NCBI GenBank assembly: GCA_016744795.1
Contig: JADGDR010000001.1
Span: 124,001-188,000, forward strand
DNA: 64,000 bases
Direction: 5' to 3'
Source: Sulfurospirillum sp.
Lineage (GTDB): Bacteria > Campylobacterota > Campylobacteria > Campylobacterales > Sulfurospirillaceae
Numbering within the stretch: the first letter of the stretch is position 1; each line of letters starts with the position of its first letter. The position numbers and the translations under genes are program-made. Below, piece by piece: positions 34,907 to 44,508 of this stretch. Under the pieces are notes generated by a model that was not told where the DNA came from, ran no database searches, and was given only the letters and a program-made list of their open reading frames with translations.

Positions 34907-36301
34907 ATGAAAACCATAGCGATTATAGGCTTACCAAATGTTGGAAAAAGTTCACTTTTTAACCGTATAGCAAAAAAACGTATAGCAATAACATCTGATT
35001 TCAGTGGTACAACGCGTGATATTCGTGACCATGAAGTTATCATAGCAGACAAGCCTTGTATCATACTCGATACAGGAGGACTTGATGATTCAAATGAACT
35101 TTTTACAAATGTTCGTATTAAATCAATGGAAGCTGCTACCAAAGCAGATATTATCATTCTCATGGTGGACGGTAAAATGTTACCTTCAGTTGAAGAGAAA
35201 AAAATATTTTACGCACTTCAATCACATAAAAAACCAATTGCACTTGTTATTAACAAAATAGATAATGACAAAGAGATAGAAAAAGCTTGGGAATTTGGTG
35301 AATTTGGAGCTGATAAAGTATTTCCTATCTCTGTTTCTCACAACCGTGGGGTTAGCGCACTTCTTGACTGGATTGGAAGCTTTTTACCTGAAATTGAACC
35401 AGAAGAACCTAAAATAGAAGAAGATAATGAAGATATAGATATAGAATCACTTTTAGCTCTAGGTGAAGATGAACCAGAAAAAGAAGAGGAAGAATCAAAT
35501 CAGATAAATATAGGCATAGTAGGTCGTGTAAATGTAGGAAAAAGTTCACTTCTAAACGCTCTTGTTGGTGAAGACAGAGCTGTTGTAAGCTCAATTGCAG
35601 GCACAACCATAGACCCAGTTGATGAGTACATAGACTATGAAGACAAAAGACTAAACTTTATTGATACAGCTGGTTTAAGACGTCGTGGAAAAATTGAGGG
35701 CATAGAAAAATTTGCTCTAATGCGAACTAACGATATGCTTGAAGGAGCGGACATAGCCTTACTTGTTCTTGATGGAAGTGAACCTTTTAAAGAACTTGAT
35801 GAGCGTATTGCAAACCTTGCTGATAAAAATAATCTTGCTACTATTATTGTTTTAAATAAATGGGACAAAAAATGTGAAAGCTATGAAAAAACACTAGAAG
35901 AACTTAGATATAGATTTAAATTTTTAGCATATGCTCCTGTTATCACAGTCTCTGCACTGAACAAAAAAAGAGTTTACAAAATAAAAGATATGATTTTAGA
36001 TGTTTATAAAAACTATTCTCAAAGAATACCAACTTCAAAACTCAATGCTTTATTTAAAGAAGCAACAATAAGACACCATATACCTGGAGACAAAACAAAA
36101 GAAGTTAAAATTTACTTTGCTACGCAATATGATGTGAAACCTCCTAAAATTGTTCTTGTTATGAACAGACCAAAAGCACTTCATTTTAGTTACAAAAGAT
36201 ACCTTATGAACAAACTAAGAGAAGAGTTTAAGCTAGAAGGAAGCCCTATTCTCCTTTTTGCAAGAAAAAAAGGGGAAAGAGACGAAAGCTTAGATATATG
36301 A
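34907..36301 (+). CDS. der: Ribosome-assembly GTPase Der
   Basis: A tandem GTPase (464 residues) needed for 50S subunit assembly. The first G domain has GLPNVGKSS near residue 8, DTGG near 56 and NKID near 116. An acidic linker (about 160-195) follows. The second G domain has GRVNVGKSS near 205, DTAG near 252 and NKWD near 317. A KH-like C-terminal domain closes it. It begins the der-aroK-trpS-serS-TPR operon, whose ATGA overlap with aroK implies coupled translation. A TACATGTA copy at 34876 lies in the leader. Confidence 0.96.
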   Translation: MKTIAIIGLPNVGKSSLFNRIAKKRIAITSDFSGTTRDIRDHEVIIADKPCIILDTGGLDDSNELFTNVRIKSMEAATKADIIILMVDGKMLPSVEEKKIFYALQSHKKPIALVINKIDNDKEIEKAWEFGEFGADKVFPISVSHNRGVSALLDWIGSFLPEIEPEEPKIEEDNEDIDIESLLALGEDEPEKEEEESNQINIGIVGRVNVGKSSLLNALVGEDRAVVSSIAGTTIDPVDEYIDYEDKRLNFIDTAGLRRRGKIEGIEKFALMRTNDMLEGADIALLVLDGSEPFKELDERIANLADKNNLATIIVLNKWDKKCESYEKTLEELRYRFKFLAYAPVITVSALNKKRVYKIKDMILDVYKNYSQRIPTSKLNALFKEATIRHHIPGDKTKEVKIYFATQYDVKPPKIVLVMNRPKALHFSYKRYLMNKLREEFKLEGSPILLFARKKGERDESLDI

Positions 36302-36807
36302 GCCAAAATCTAGTTCTCATAGGATTTATGGGTGTTGGAAAAGGCACGATTGCTCGTACCCTTGTGAGGAAAAGTGATATGTTTGGACTTGATAGTGATG
36401 ACCTTATTGAGTCTATTGAAAATAAAAAAATTAAAACTATTTTTGAAGAAGATGGCGAAGAATACTTTAGGGCTATGGAGAGAAAAACCGCACGATGGCT
36501 TAGCCAAAATGTAACAAACACAGTAATTTCAACTGGTGGTGGATTTTTTAAAGTAGATGAGTTAAATAAGATAGGCAAAGTAATCTATCTTATGTCTAGT
36601 TTTGATGGAATAATAACAAGACTAAAAGCTCAACCAAATGCTCAAGAAAAATTTAATCAACGCCCACTACTTAAAGATATAAACAAAGCTAGAATACTTT
36701 TTGATGAAAGAGCTCCAATGTATGAAAAAAAAGCCGATATCATCATAAATGTAGAAAACAAAAATATAAACAAAATAATTAATACAATACTAGAGGAAAT
36801 CAAATAA
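36298..36807 (+). CDS. aroK: Shikimate kinase
   Basis: Phosphorylates shikimate in the chorismate pathway, in the cytoplasm, 169 residues. LDSDD near 32-36, YFRAMERK near 58, STGGG near 77, and the lid RPLL near 121 are in place. The P-loop is GFMGVGKGT: the serine or threonine that normally follows the lysine is glycine (G16), with T17 next. GKGT is known from adenylate kinases, so activity is likely. It overlaps der (ATGA) and trpS (TAATG). Confidence 0.92.
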   Translation: MSQNLVLIGFMGVGKGTIARTLVRKSDMFGLDSDDLIESIENKKIKTIFEEDGEEYFRAMERKTARWLSQNVTNTVISTGGGFFKVDELNKIGKVIYLMSSFDGIITRLKAQPNAQEKFNQRPLLKDINKARILFDERAPMYEKKADIIINVENKNINKIINTILEEIK

Positions 36808-37775
36808 TGACACGAGTATTAACAGGAATTCAGCCTTCAGGTGCCCTACACTTGGGTAACTACTTTGGAGCTATAAAACAGATGAAAGACCTACAAGATA
36901 GTAGTGATTTATTTATCTTTATCGCAAACTATCACGCACTTACATCGCTTAAAGATCCAAAAGCATTAAGAGAAAATACTATTGACTGTGCTATTAACTT
37001 TTTATCACTTGGAATTGATCCAAACAAAACTACTTTTTATGCACAATCTGATGTAAAAGAAGTACTAGAACTTTACTGGATACTCTCAGGTTATACTCCA
37101 ATGGGTTTACTAGAACGCGCTCATAGTTACAAAGATAAAGTAGCAAAAGGCATTGGAGCTAACCACTCACTATTTTCTTACCCAGTTTTAATGGCAGCTG
37201 ACATACTTATTTATGATGCTAAGATTGTTCCTGTAGGAAAAGACCAGATTCAGCACGTTGAAATGACAAGAGATATTGCTATAAAATTTAACAATGATTT
37301 TGGAAATATACTAACTATTCCTGAGTTTAAAGTAGCCCAAGAAGTACAGACTGTTCCAGGACTTGATGGTTCTAAGATGAGTAAGAGTTATGGTAATACC
37401 ATAAATATATTTAATACTGAAAAACAACTCAAAAAAGCAGTTGGAAAAGTTGTTACCGATTCCACTCCAATGGAAGATGCAAAAGACTGGTCTACATGTA
37501 ATGTTTTTGCCCTAGCAAAACTCTACCTAGACAAAGCTGGTCAAGAAGAACTTCAAAAGAGATATGAAAAAGGTGGAGAGGGTTATGGGCACTTCAAAAT
37601 GTACCTTAAAGAGTTAATTTGGGATTATTATAAAGATGCCCGTGAAAAAAGAGAACACTACCTAAACAATACAGACGAAGTGTACGATATACTGAGTGAT
37701 GGTGCTAAAAAAGCAAGTAAAATTGCAAAAGCAAAAATGGAAATAATCAGAGATGCCGTTGGCATTTACCGTTAA
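36807..37775 (+). CDS. trpS: Tryptophanyl-tRNA synthetase
   Basis: Class I aminoacyl-tRNA synthetase, 322 residues. The HIGH-type motif is GALHLGNYFG near residues 11-20, and the KMSKS motif is SKMSKSYGN near 192-200. The active-site helix and the MAADILIYDAKIVPVGKDQIQH block near 130-150 are typical of bacterial TrpRS. It follows aroK directly and precedes serS by 10 bases in the same operon. Confidence 0.96.
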   Translation: MTRVLTGIQPSGALHLGNYFGAIKQMKDLQDSSDLFIFIANYHALTSLKDPKALRENTIDCAINFLSLGIDPNKTTFYAQSDVKEVLELYWILSGYTPMGLLERAHSYKDKVAKGIGANHSLFSYPVLMAADILIYDAKIVPVGKDQIQHVEMTRDIAIKFNNDFGNILTIPEFKVAQEVQTVPGLDGSKMSKSYGNTINIFNTEKQLKKAVGKVVTDSTPMEDAKDWSTCNVFALAKLYLDKAGQEELQKRYEKGGEGYGHFKMYLKELIWDYYKDAREKREHYLNNTDEVYDILSDGAKKASKIAKAKMEIIRDAVGIYR

Positions 37776-37785
37776 GGGAAAATAG

Positions 37786-39024
37786 ATGTTGGACATAAAA
37801 CTTTTACAAAATGACTTTGATACAATTTGTGAAAAACTAAGAAAGAAAAAAGTAAAAGAAGAGACTCTTGATGAGTTAAAAACTATTTCACTTGAACTAA
37901 AAAAAGAAAAAAAAGTTCTAGAAGAGCTTCAAGCAGAACAAAATGCTAAAAGCAAACTTTTTGGAGTTTATGCAAGAGAGGGAAAAGATATAGTTTCTCT
38001 AAAAGCAGAACTTTCACAAAATAAAACAAAGGTATTAGAACTAAATAGCATTGTAAAAACATTAGAAGAAAAGCTTACATCCATAGCAAATGAGATACCA
38101 AACATACCTGATGATAGTGTTCCTGATGGAAAAGATGAAAATGATAATGTAGAAATTGAACTTATTCTTGCGCCTGCAACATTTGATTTTACTCCTAAAG
38201 AACATTGGGACATGGATAATGGTTGGCTAGATTTTGAAAAAGGCGTAAAACTTGCAAAAAGCAGATTTACCGCTTTAAGAGGAGATGGAGCTAAACTTTC
38301 TCGTGCATTAATTAACTATATGTTAGATTTCAATGCAAAACGTGGATTTTGTGAGGTAAGTGTTCCTTATATTGTTAATCGTGAAACACTTGAAGGCACT
38401 GGGCAACTTCCAAAATTTGAAGATGACTTGTTTAAAATAGATGGTGAAAATTTATTCTTAATTCCAACTGCTGAAGTTCCTGTAACAAATCTTTTTAGAG
38501 ATGAAATTATAAATGAAAATGAACTTCCTATAAAAATGACTTGTTATAGTGAATGTTTTAGAAAAGAAGCAGGAAGTGCTGGACGAGATACAAGAGGAAT
38601 GATTAGACAACATCAATTCTCAAAAGTTGAACTAGTTTCAATAACAAAACCAGATCAGAGCGAAGAAGTATTTAAAGACATGGTAGAATGTGCAAGTGAC
38701 TTACTAACTTCTCTTGGACTAGCTCATAGGAAAGTGATGCTTTGTGGTGGTGACTTAGGTTTTAGTGCAGCAAAAACAATAGATCTTGAAGTATGGTTTC
38801 CAGGACAAAACAGATATAGGGAAATAAGCTCTATTTCAAACACTATGGATTTTCAAGCAAGACGTGCAAAAATAAGATATAAAGATGGCAAGAAAAATAG
38901 ACTTGTTCACACTTTAAATGGTTCATCATTAGCTATAGGAAGAACTCTAATTGCCATAATGGAAAATTATCAAAAAGAAGATGGTAGCATAGAAATTCCT
39001 GAAGTACTTAAGGCTTACATGTAA
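37786..39024 (+). CDS. serS: Seryl-tRNA synthetase
   Basis: Class II synthetase, 412 residues. The N-terminal coiled coil (about 25-105) that grips the tRNA is clear from its heptads. The catalytic domain has [14 protein letters not shown] (motif near 228), the motif 2 segment [22 protein letters not shown] near 262-283 (read in parts), and motif 3 [19 protein letters not shown] near 380. Its TAA stop shares a base with the start of the TPR gene; a TACATGTA palindrome sits at that junction. Confidence 0.96.
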   Translation: MLDIKLLQNDFDTICEKLRKKKVKEETLDELKTISLELKKEKKVLEELQAEQNAKSKLFGVYAREGKDIVSLKAELSQNKTKVLELNSIVKTLEEKLTSIANEIPNIPDDSVPDGKDENDNVEIELILAPATFDFTPKEHWDMDNGWLDFEKGVKLAKSRFTALRGDGAKLSRALINYMLDFNAKRGFCEVSVPYIVNRETLEGTGQLPKFEDDLFKIDGENLFLIPTAEVPVTNLFRDEIINENELPIKMTCYSECFRKEAGSAGRDTRGMIRQHQFSKVELVSITKPDQSEEVFKDMVECASDLLTSLGLAHRKVMLCGGDLGFSAAKTIDLEVWFPGQNRYREISSISNTMDFQARRAKIRYKDGKKNRLVHTLNGSSLAIGRTLIAIMENYQKEDGSIEIPEVLKAYM

Positions 39025-41327
39025 TGGCTGAAGAAGAGATAATAATCCTTGAGGAGAGTGAAGACGAAGACTTTACAGCCCCAAAAAAGGAAAAAGAAAA
39101 ACTCAAACTGAACCTAGATAAGAAAAAAAAACTTATCATCATAGGTAGTTCTGTTTTTGCTTTTTTACTGATTATAATCGTAATCATTATTATCTCTACC
39201 AGTAGCTCCCAAGAACCTATGGTTTCAGATATAAACACTTCACAAATAGTAGACAAACTGAACAAAAAAAATAATTTTGGACAATTTTCTCCATCTCATT
39301 TAGAAAATATGATAAAAAAAGCTAACCTTTTATATGAAGGTGGAAATAAAGAAGAAGCTCTAAAAGTATACAAAAGAATCTCAACATTCAATGAATCAAT
39401 TTCTTACTACAACATAGGTGTAGCTAAACTAAAAGAAAAGAATTTTAAAGAAGCACTTGAGTCATTCAAAAAGGCTATTGATAACGAAGAACAAAGATGT
39501 GTAAGTGCAATAAATGCAGCAGTTTGTGCATTGCAACTTGGACAAACTGAACTTTTTAAATACTATATTGACTTAGCATTTACCTACCTTCCTAGAGAGA
39601 GTAATGCACCTCTATACTCATATTATGTTGGTTTGATTAACTATTATAAAAATTATTACTATGAGTCCTTAGCAGCTCTACAACATACAAGTTCGAAACA
39701 CTACAATTATGAGCAAAACTATATTGCATCAAAAATTTTATCTTCTATCGACCTTAATAATCAAGCAGTAAATACCTTAGAAAAAAAAGCAAAAAGTGAT
39801 GATGCCCTTACACTTGGTCTTTTATATGCAAGATTAGGAGAGTTCAAAGTAGCAAAAAACTATCTTATAAAAGCTCATGGGAATACAGATAAACCTTTAC
39901 ATGTAAAAGCAGCACTTGCACTTGTTTACAACAAATTAGGAGAACTAGAGAGTAGTGCTGGTATAATGAACGAGTTGTATAGCAAATATGAGGAAAATGC
40001 TACAAAAGTTTACCCAATAAAAACGACACTTAAAGATTCTTTGTTTGATGTCAATATTGCACAAAATGAATTTGATAAAGAACTCTTTTTTAATGATAAA
40101 AAAACTTATAGCCTACTTTTTTACTTTGCACCTTTTAAAGTCTTTAATGCTAAACAGACTATAGACTATATAAGAAAAGGAAGTATGAATGTCTTTATAG
40201 ATGAAATTGGACCAGCCTTGTCATACCTAAAAAGTAGCTCAACCATGTCAAAAGTCAATATATCCATAAGTAGCGGCATTAAAAAAGCACTAAATCATCA
40301 TACAGAACAAGCAAATCAAATATTCTTAAAAATGATAGATACTTATCCTAAACACTCAATTCTTCACTATAACTTAGCTCTTTCTTATGCTCAAATGGCA
40401 GATTTTGGAAGAGCATACAAACACTTTAAAAAAAGTTACCATCTTGACAACAACAACTACCTTGCAGGTGCTTTTGCCATTATGTGCGGCGATTTAATTA
40501 AAGAAGACATTACAAAACTAAAAGAAGATATAAAATCAAGTATGACAAATGATCATAACTTAGAAGAAACAAATCTTTTTATGTCCTTAGTTCATTTAAC
40601 AGAAAACAACCAACTATCACTAACAAGATGGTTAGAACATGATAAAGCTAAAACGCCCTTAAACTTAATATTTGATACTATCATCGCACAAAAAACCTTT
40701 AATGAAAAAGAGTACAGACAAAAAGCAACAATATTAAAATCAATTCTTCCAAAAGACATAATGGCAAATATTATAAACTTCAATGTAAAACATAAAAAAA
40801 ATGATATCAAAAAGTATGCTAAAGCTATACAAATAGATTTTAGAAAACTAGATTTAGACTACGATTCTTTTTATTATGGTCCTAGATTGGTACAAAATTC
40901 ATATGTAAGACTTTTACAAATTGGAGGTCTTTTACACCATGAAAGAAATAGACTTATTAAAAAAATGCAACTAGAAAAAACAGATCAGGCAGCTATCATG
41001 CAAACCTTAGCTTACCTAAGTATATATACTCACAATTTTGAAGAAGCTTATGTACTATATAATAAACTTATAGATGATTTAAATAAGAGTGATAGTGCTA
41101 CTATTTTTCTTGCAGCAGTCGCTAGCATAGGAGCAGAACATACGCAAAATGCTGTTGCTCTATTAGAACTCTCAAAACTAATAAACCCTAAAAACCTTGA
41201 AGCTAGATATGGTTTAGGACTCTTATATCAAGAAATAGCCAATTGGGAAGGTTCTACTATTCAATATATGAGAGTAGGAAATAGTGACTTTAAATCAAAA
41301 TATTTTAGCTTTAAAGTCACTAGATAA
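39024..41327 (+). CDS. Membrane-anchored TPR-repeat protein
   Basis: A 767-residue protein. It has an acidic and then lysine-rich cytoplasmic start (1-36), one membrane segment (about 37-58, IIIIGSS..LLIIIVIIIIS type), and a large periplasmic part made of helical repeats. TPR-like units are visible at about 90-150 (EEALKVYKRI, SYYNIGVAKLKEKNF), 270-330 and 430-480 (HYNLALSYAQMADFGRAYKHF). The function is unknown. A TPR gene after serS is the arrangement I recall from Campylobacter jejuni (Cj0390). Confidence 0.8.
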   Translation: MAEEEIIILEESEDEDFTAPKKEKEKLKLNLDKKKKLIIIGSSVFAFLLIIIVIIIISTSSSQEPMVSDINTSQIVDKLNKKNNFGQFSPSHLENMIKKANLLYEGGNKEEALKVYKRISTFNESISYYNIGVAKLKEKNFKEALESFKKAIDNEEQRCVSAINAAVCALQLGQTELFKYYIDLAFTYLPRESNAPLYSYYVGLINYYKNYYYESLAALQHTSSKHYNYEQNYIASKILSSIDLNNQAVNTLEKKAKSDDALTLGLLYARLGEFKVAKNYLIKAHGNTDKPLHVKAALALVYNKLGELESSAGIMNELYSKYEENATKVYPIKTTLKDSLFDVNIAQNEFDKELFFNDKKTYSLLFYFAPFKVFNAKQTIDYIRKGSMNVFIDEIGPALSYLKSSSTMSKVNISISSGIKKALNHHTEQANQIFLKMIDTYPKHSILHYNLALSYAQMADFGRAYKHFKKSYHLDNNNYLAGAFAIMCGDLIKEDITKLKEDIKSSMTNDHNLEETNLFMSLVHLTENNQLSLTRWLEHDKAKTPLNLIFDTIIAQKTFNEKEYRQKATILKSILPKDIMANIINFNVKHKKNDIKKYAKAIQIDFRKLDLDYDSFYYGPRLVQNSYVRLLQIGGLLHHERNRLIKKMQLEKTDQAAIMQTLAYLSIYTHNFEEAYVLYNKLIDDLNKSDSATIFLAAVASIGAEHTQNAVALLELSKLINPKNLEARYGLGLLYQEIANWEGSTIQYMRVGNSDFKSKYFSFKVTR

Positions 41328-41328
41328 A

Positions 41329-41352
41329 AACTCTTACATGTAAAGATTTTTA
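41329..41352. terminator. Bidirectional terminator built on TACATGTA
   Basis: Between the convergent TPR gene and leuA, CTCTTACATGTAAAGA forms a short stem with one bulged base. A run of five T follows on the + strand (41347-41351) and a run of five A precedes it (41326-41330), giving a U-tract in both directions. Confidence 0.55.
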
Positions 41353-41353
41353 T

Positions 41354-42913
41354 CTATATATTTGCCCCTGTTTTGTTCTTGTTACTTCTTAATCCATCTT
41401 TCATAGAAACATAACTATTTAGCGCTCCAATATAGGCATTTGCTGTTGCAAGCATAGTATCAACACTTAATCCATGTCCCATAATAGCAGGCTTACCATC
41501 TTCAAATGCAACTTTAACTACAACACGAGCTAAAGCATCTTTTCCTTCAGTAACTGCGTCAACTTTATAATCTCTAAGTTCACCTTTAACATCACAAACT
41601 CTGTCAATAACTTTAAAAACTGCATCCATGGTTCCATTACCAATAGCTGCGTCCGTTATCTCTTTACCATCATGAGAAATAGTAACAGCTGCATTTGCAA
41701 CTCCACCAGGATTACAGTCACTTAACTGAAGAGTTAGTAACTTAAATACTTCAGGAATTTTTGTAATCTCGGCAGAAACTAAAGCCCTAATATCATCATC
41801 AAAAATCTCTTTTTTTGCATCAGCTAAAACCTTGAATCTACCAAATGCTTCATTTATCTCTTCATCTTTTAAATTAAATCCTAATTTACAAAGCTTATCT
41901 TTAAAGGCATGACGCCCAGAGTGTTTACCTAAGACAATGGAGTTTTTATCCAATCCTATATCAGTTGCTTTCATAATTTCATATGTTTCCATATGTTTTA
42001 ACACACCATCTTGATGTATCCCACTCTCATGAGCAAAGGCATTTTTACCAACAATTGCTTTATTTGGCTGTGGCTCAATTCCAGTGATTGTTGCTACTAA
42101 TCTACTTGTTGGATATATCTCTTTTATATTTATATTAGTATCAAACCCACCAAATAGATCATGTCTTGTGCGAAGCGCCATGACCACCTCTTCTAAAGCT
42201 GCATTTCCAGCTCTTTCACCCAAACCATTGATAGTACACTCTACTTGTCTTGCACCATTTAAAATACACTCAATTGAGCTAGCAACGGCAACACCTAAAT
42301 CATTGTGATTATGCACAGAAAGAATTGCTCGATCTCCTACACTCTCATGCAAAGATTTTATAATAGCACCCATCTCACTTGGCATTCTATAACCTACTGT
42401 ATCAGGAATATTTAGTGTTGTTGCTCCTGCTTGGATAACAGCATCAAGAATCTCTTTCATAAAAACTATATCACTTCTTCCTGCATCTTCACAACTAAAC
42501 TCAATATCATCACAAAAAGTTTTAGCATAAGTTACAGAATCAACAGCTTTTTTTATAACTTGCTCTGGAGTCATTTTTAACTTATATTCCATATGTATAG
42601 GACTCGTAGCAATAAAAGTATGTATTCTTTGTAACTTTGCACATTTAATAGCATCACCTGCTGCTTTTATGTCGCGGTCCAATGCACGAGCAAGTGAACA
42701 TACAGTAGAACTTTGTACTTGCTCACTTATCCTTCGTATAGCGTCAAAATCACCAGGACTTGCAGCTGCAAAACCTGCCTCGATTATATCTACTCCAAGT
42801 TTTTCTAACTGTAAAGCTAATTGTATTTTCTCTTCTGTATTCATTGAAGCACCAGGACTCTGCTCACCATCTCGTAATGTTGTGTCAAATATTATAATAT
42901 TTTCTGTTTTCAT
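41354..42913 (-). CDS. leuA: 2-isopropylmalate synthase
   Basis: First committed enzyme of leucine synthesis, condensing acetyl-CoA with 2-oxoisovalerate; 519 residues. The start [18 protein letters not shown] gives the substrate- and metal-binding block. [15 protein letters not shown] near 203 supplies the metal-binding histidines, and [13 protein letters not shown] follows near 235. The C-terminal 150 residues form the leucine-feedback LeuA dimer domain. Expression is probably also controlled by the leader peptide and attenuator at 42938-43062. Confidence 0.96.
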   Translation of the reverse strand: MKTENIIIFDTTLRDGEQSPGASMNTEEKIQLALQLEKLGVDIIEAGFAAASPGDFDAIRRISEQVQSSTVCSLARALDRDIKAAGDAIKCAKLQRIHTFIATSPIHMEYKLKMTPEQVIKKAVDSVTYAKTFCDDIEFSCEDAGRSDIVFMKEILDAVIQAGATTLNIPDTVGYRMPSEMGAIIKSLHESVGDRAILSVHNHNDLGVAVASSIECILNGARQVECTINGLGERAGNAALEEVVMALRTRHDLFGGFDTNINIKEIYPTSRLVATITGIEPQPNKAIVGKNAFAHESGIHQDGVLKHMETYEIMKATDIGLDKNSIVLGKHSGRHAFKDKLCKLGFNLKDEEINEAFGRFKVLADAKKEIFDDDIRALVSAEITKIPEVFKLLTLQLSDCNPGGVANAAVTISHDGKEITDAAIGNGTMDAVFKVIDRVCDVKGELRDYKVDAVTEGKDALARVVVKVAFEDGKPAIMGHGLSVDTMLATANAYIGALNSYVSMKDGLRSNKNKTGANI

Positions 42914-42937
42914 AGGAAATCCTTATTTTTATCATAT

Positions 42938-42959
42938 AAAAAGCTTTACATGTAAAGCT
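42938..42959 (-). terminator. leuA attenuator terminator
   Basis: An 18-bp perfect palindrome, AGCTTTACATGTAAAGCT at 42942-42959, is followed on the minus strand by TTTTATAT. It lies between the leucine-rich leader peptide and leuA and is centred on a TACATGTA copy. A second copy with the same 12-base core lies in the leader peptide gene at 43043-43054 and could pair with it to form an antiterminator. Confidence 0.7.
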
Positions 42960-42984
42960 ACGCAATTTGTATTTTATTTATATT

Positions 42985-43062
42985 TTAAAAGTTGAGTAAG
43001 AAGAGCAGAAGAACGTTATATCTCTTTTGTATTGAAATATGATTTACATGTAAACATGTCAT
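42985..43062 (-). CDS. leuL: leu operon leader peptide
   Basis: A 25-residue reading frame ending YNVLLLFLLNF, with five leucine codons in six (CTT, CTG, CTC, TTC for Phe, TTA, CTC). It has a strong AAGGAG ribosome binding site five bases before the ATG. A terminator hairpin lies 26 bases after its stop, and leuA follows. This is the layout of a leucine attenuator: with leucyl-tRNA scarce, the ribosome stalls in the leucine run and the terminator should fail to form. Confidence 0.8.
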   Translation of the reverse strand: MTCLHVNHISIQKRYNVLLLFLLNF

Positions 43063-43127
43063 AACGTCTCCTTTTTAGATTTTAGTAACTAAAGCAAAAA
43101 GTTTAGCTACTGTATTTTAATTTTTCC

Positions 43128-43133
43128 ATTATA
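43128..43133 (-). promoter_or_regulatory. Likely -10 box of the leuL-leuA promoter
   Basis: TATAAT on the minus strand lies just after the pssA stop codon. Transcription would start near 43121, about 60 bases before the leader peptide. No good -35 box was found, which is common in Campylobacterota. Confidence 0.5.
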
Positions 43134-43859
43134 CTAGTTTTTTTTCTTTTTAGCAATTGTATAGACTCCACGAAAAAGCCCATAAAGTAAATATCCTGTT
43201 ATAAGAAATGTTGTACTCTCTACTGGGTAAAGATAAAGTAGAGAAAAAACAAGAATCAAAATGACCAAAACTTTTCTTATATTTGCTTTTTTCATATCGA
43301 CTTTTTTAAAACTTGGATATCTAATATTGCTCACCATAAGAAAAGATAAAACACCCAAACCCATAAGCATTGATATTTCTAAACCCTGCATAAATGGATA
43401 TTTTAGGTAAGTAAGCACCCACATAGTTAAAACTACAGCAGCTCCAGGAATAGGAATTCCAATAAATACAGAAGGTTCACTCACCCCACTCATAACATTA
43501 AATCTAGCAAGTCTTATCGCACCAAAAACAACATACAAAGCACTAAATAAAGCACCAAGTCTTCCAAACTGATATCCAACACTAAAGTAAAAAAGCATTG
43601 CAGGAGCTGCACCAAAGGCGATAACATCTGCAAGTGAATCAAACTCTGCACCAAATTTGCTTGTAGTATTAGTAAGTCTTGCTACTCTGCCATCAAGTCC
43701 ATCTAAAACAAGTGATAATAAAATATAAATTGCAGCTTTTTCAAACTGTCCATTCGAAGAAGCTATTATTCCTATCATACCTAAAAATGCACTTGCAGCT
43801 GTAAAAAGGTTTGGGAATATATACATTAACTGAAATTTTTCACCATTACTATCTCTCAT
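43134..43859 (-). CDS. pssA: CDP-diacylglycerol-serine O-phosphatidyltransferase
   Basis: Makes phosphatidylserine from CDP-diacylglycerol and serine in the inner membrane; 241 residues with about seven hydrophobic segments. The CDP-alcohol phosphatidyltransferase signature is complete: DGLDGRVARLTNTTSKFGAE then FDSLAD, residues about 49-75. It overlaps the Psd-like gene by 11 bases, an order that matches pssA-Cj1115c in Campylobacter jejuni as I recall. Confidence 0.94.
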   Translation of the reverse strand: MRDSNGEKFQLMYIFPNLFTAASAFLGMIGIIASSNGQFEKAAIYILLSLVLDGLDGRVARLTNTTSKFGAEFDSLADVIAFGAAPAMLFYFSVGYQFGRLGALFSALYVVFGAIRLARFNVMSGVSEPSVFIGIPIPGAAVVLTMWVLTYLKYPFMQGLEISMLMGLGVLSFLMVSNIRYPSFKKVDMKKANIRKVLVILILVFSLLYLYPVESTTFLITGYLLYGLFRGVYTIAKKKKN

Positions 43860-44508
43860 CTATGTTTCCTTTATGTGCAAAATAACCAAGTACACTCTCA
43901 CCAGCTTTTACTTCGTCGCCTACAGCAACTTTTACTCTAGAATCTAAGGGCAAATAAAGTTCAACATCACCCTCAACTAAAAGCCCAAATCTTTGAGCAG
44001 ATTTTAGGGGACCAACTGTTTTAAAAAGTTCTATTTTTCTGGCAAATGCTCCAGCATTTATATTGATAAAAAGTTCATTATAATTGCTTTTACATGTAAG
44101 AATTGCTTTCTCACCAAGTTTTTTGCTCAACTCAAATTTAGTGGATAAAAAAAGACCATGTCTTCTTTGTGTCGATTTTATGTTCATTGTAGTTGGTGCT
44201 CTTAAAATACAAGCTTCTAATAGTGATTTTTTAATTTCTACTTTTATGTACTCTTTTCCATCACTATATTTTGATTTAGATATAGTTAATATAGTCCCAT
44301 CACTAGGACTAAGAACCGCCATATCATCATCTTCAGCAGGAAGTCTTTCAGGATTTCTAAATAGATATCCCGTAAAGATAAGAATAACAAAAAACACCCA
44401 TGAAAACATCTCCAACCATAAAGATAGTACAAACACAATAAAGCTAAAAAAGAGGTATTTCCAGCCCTCTTTTGCTATCAGTTGTGTTGTTGTACTATTT
44501 TTCATCAC
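43849..44508 (-). CDS. Phosphatidylserine decarboxylase-like protein lacking the GS cleavage site
   Basis: A 219-residue protein with two hydrophobic segments at about 12-45 and a Psd-like domain (LSPSDGTI near 70, RAPTTMNIKSTQRRHGLFL near 105). In active Psd the block RFGxxxFGSRVDVYLP holds the Gly-Ser pair that self-cleaves to give the pyruvoyl group. Here the aligned block reads RFGLLVEGDVELYLP (about 168-182), so Gly-Ser is replaced by Glu-Gly. It should therefore not mature to an active decarboxylase. It lies between pssA and ftsH, overlapping both. A non-catalytic role is likely. Confidence 0.8.
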   Translation of the reverse strand: MMKNSTTTQLIAKEGWKYLFFSFIVFVLSLWLEMFSWVFFVILIFTGYLFRNPERLPAEDDDMAVLSPSDGTILTISKSKYSDGKEYIKVEIKKSLLEACILRAPTTMNIKSTQRRHGLFLSTKFELSKKLGEKAILTCKSNYNELFININAGAFARKIELFKTVGPLKSAQRFGLLVEGDVELYLPLDSRVKVAVGDEVKAGESVLGYFAHKGNIDER

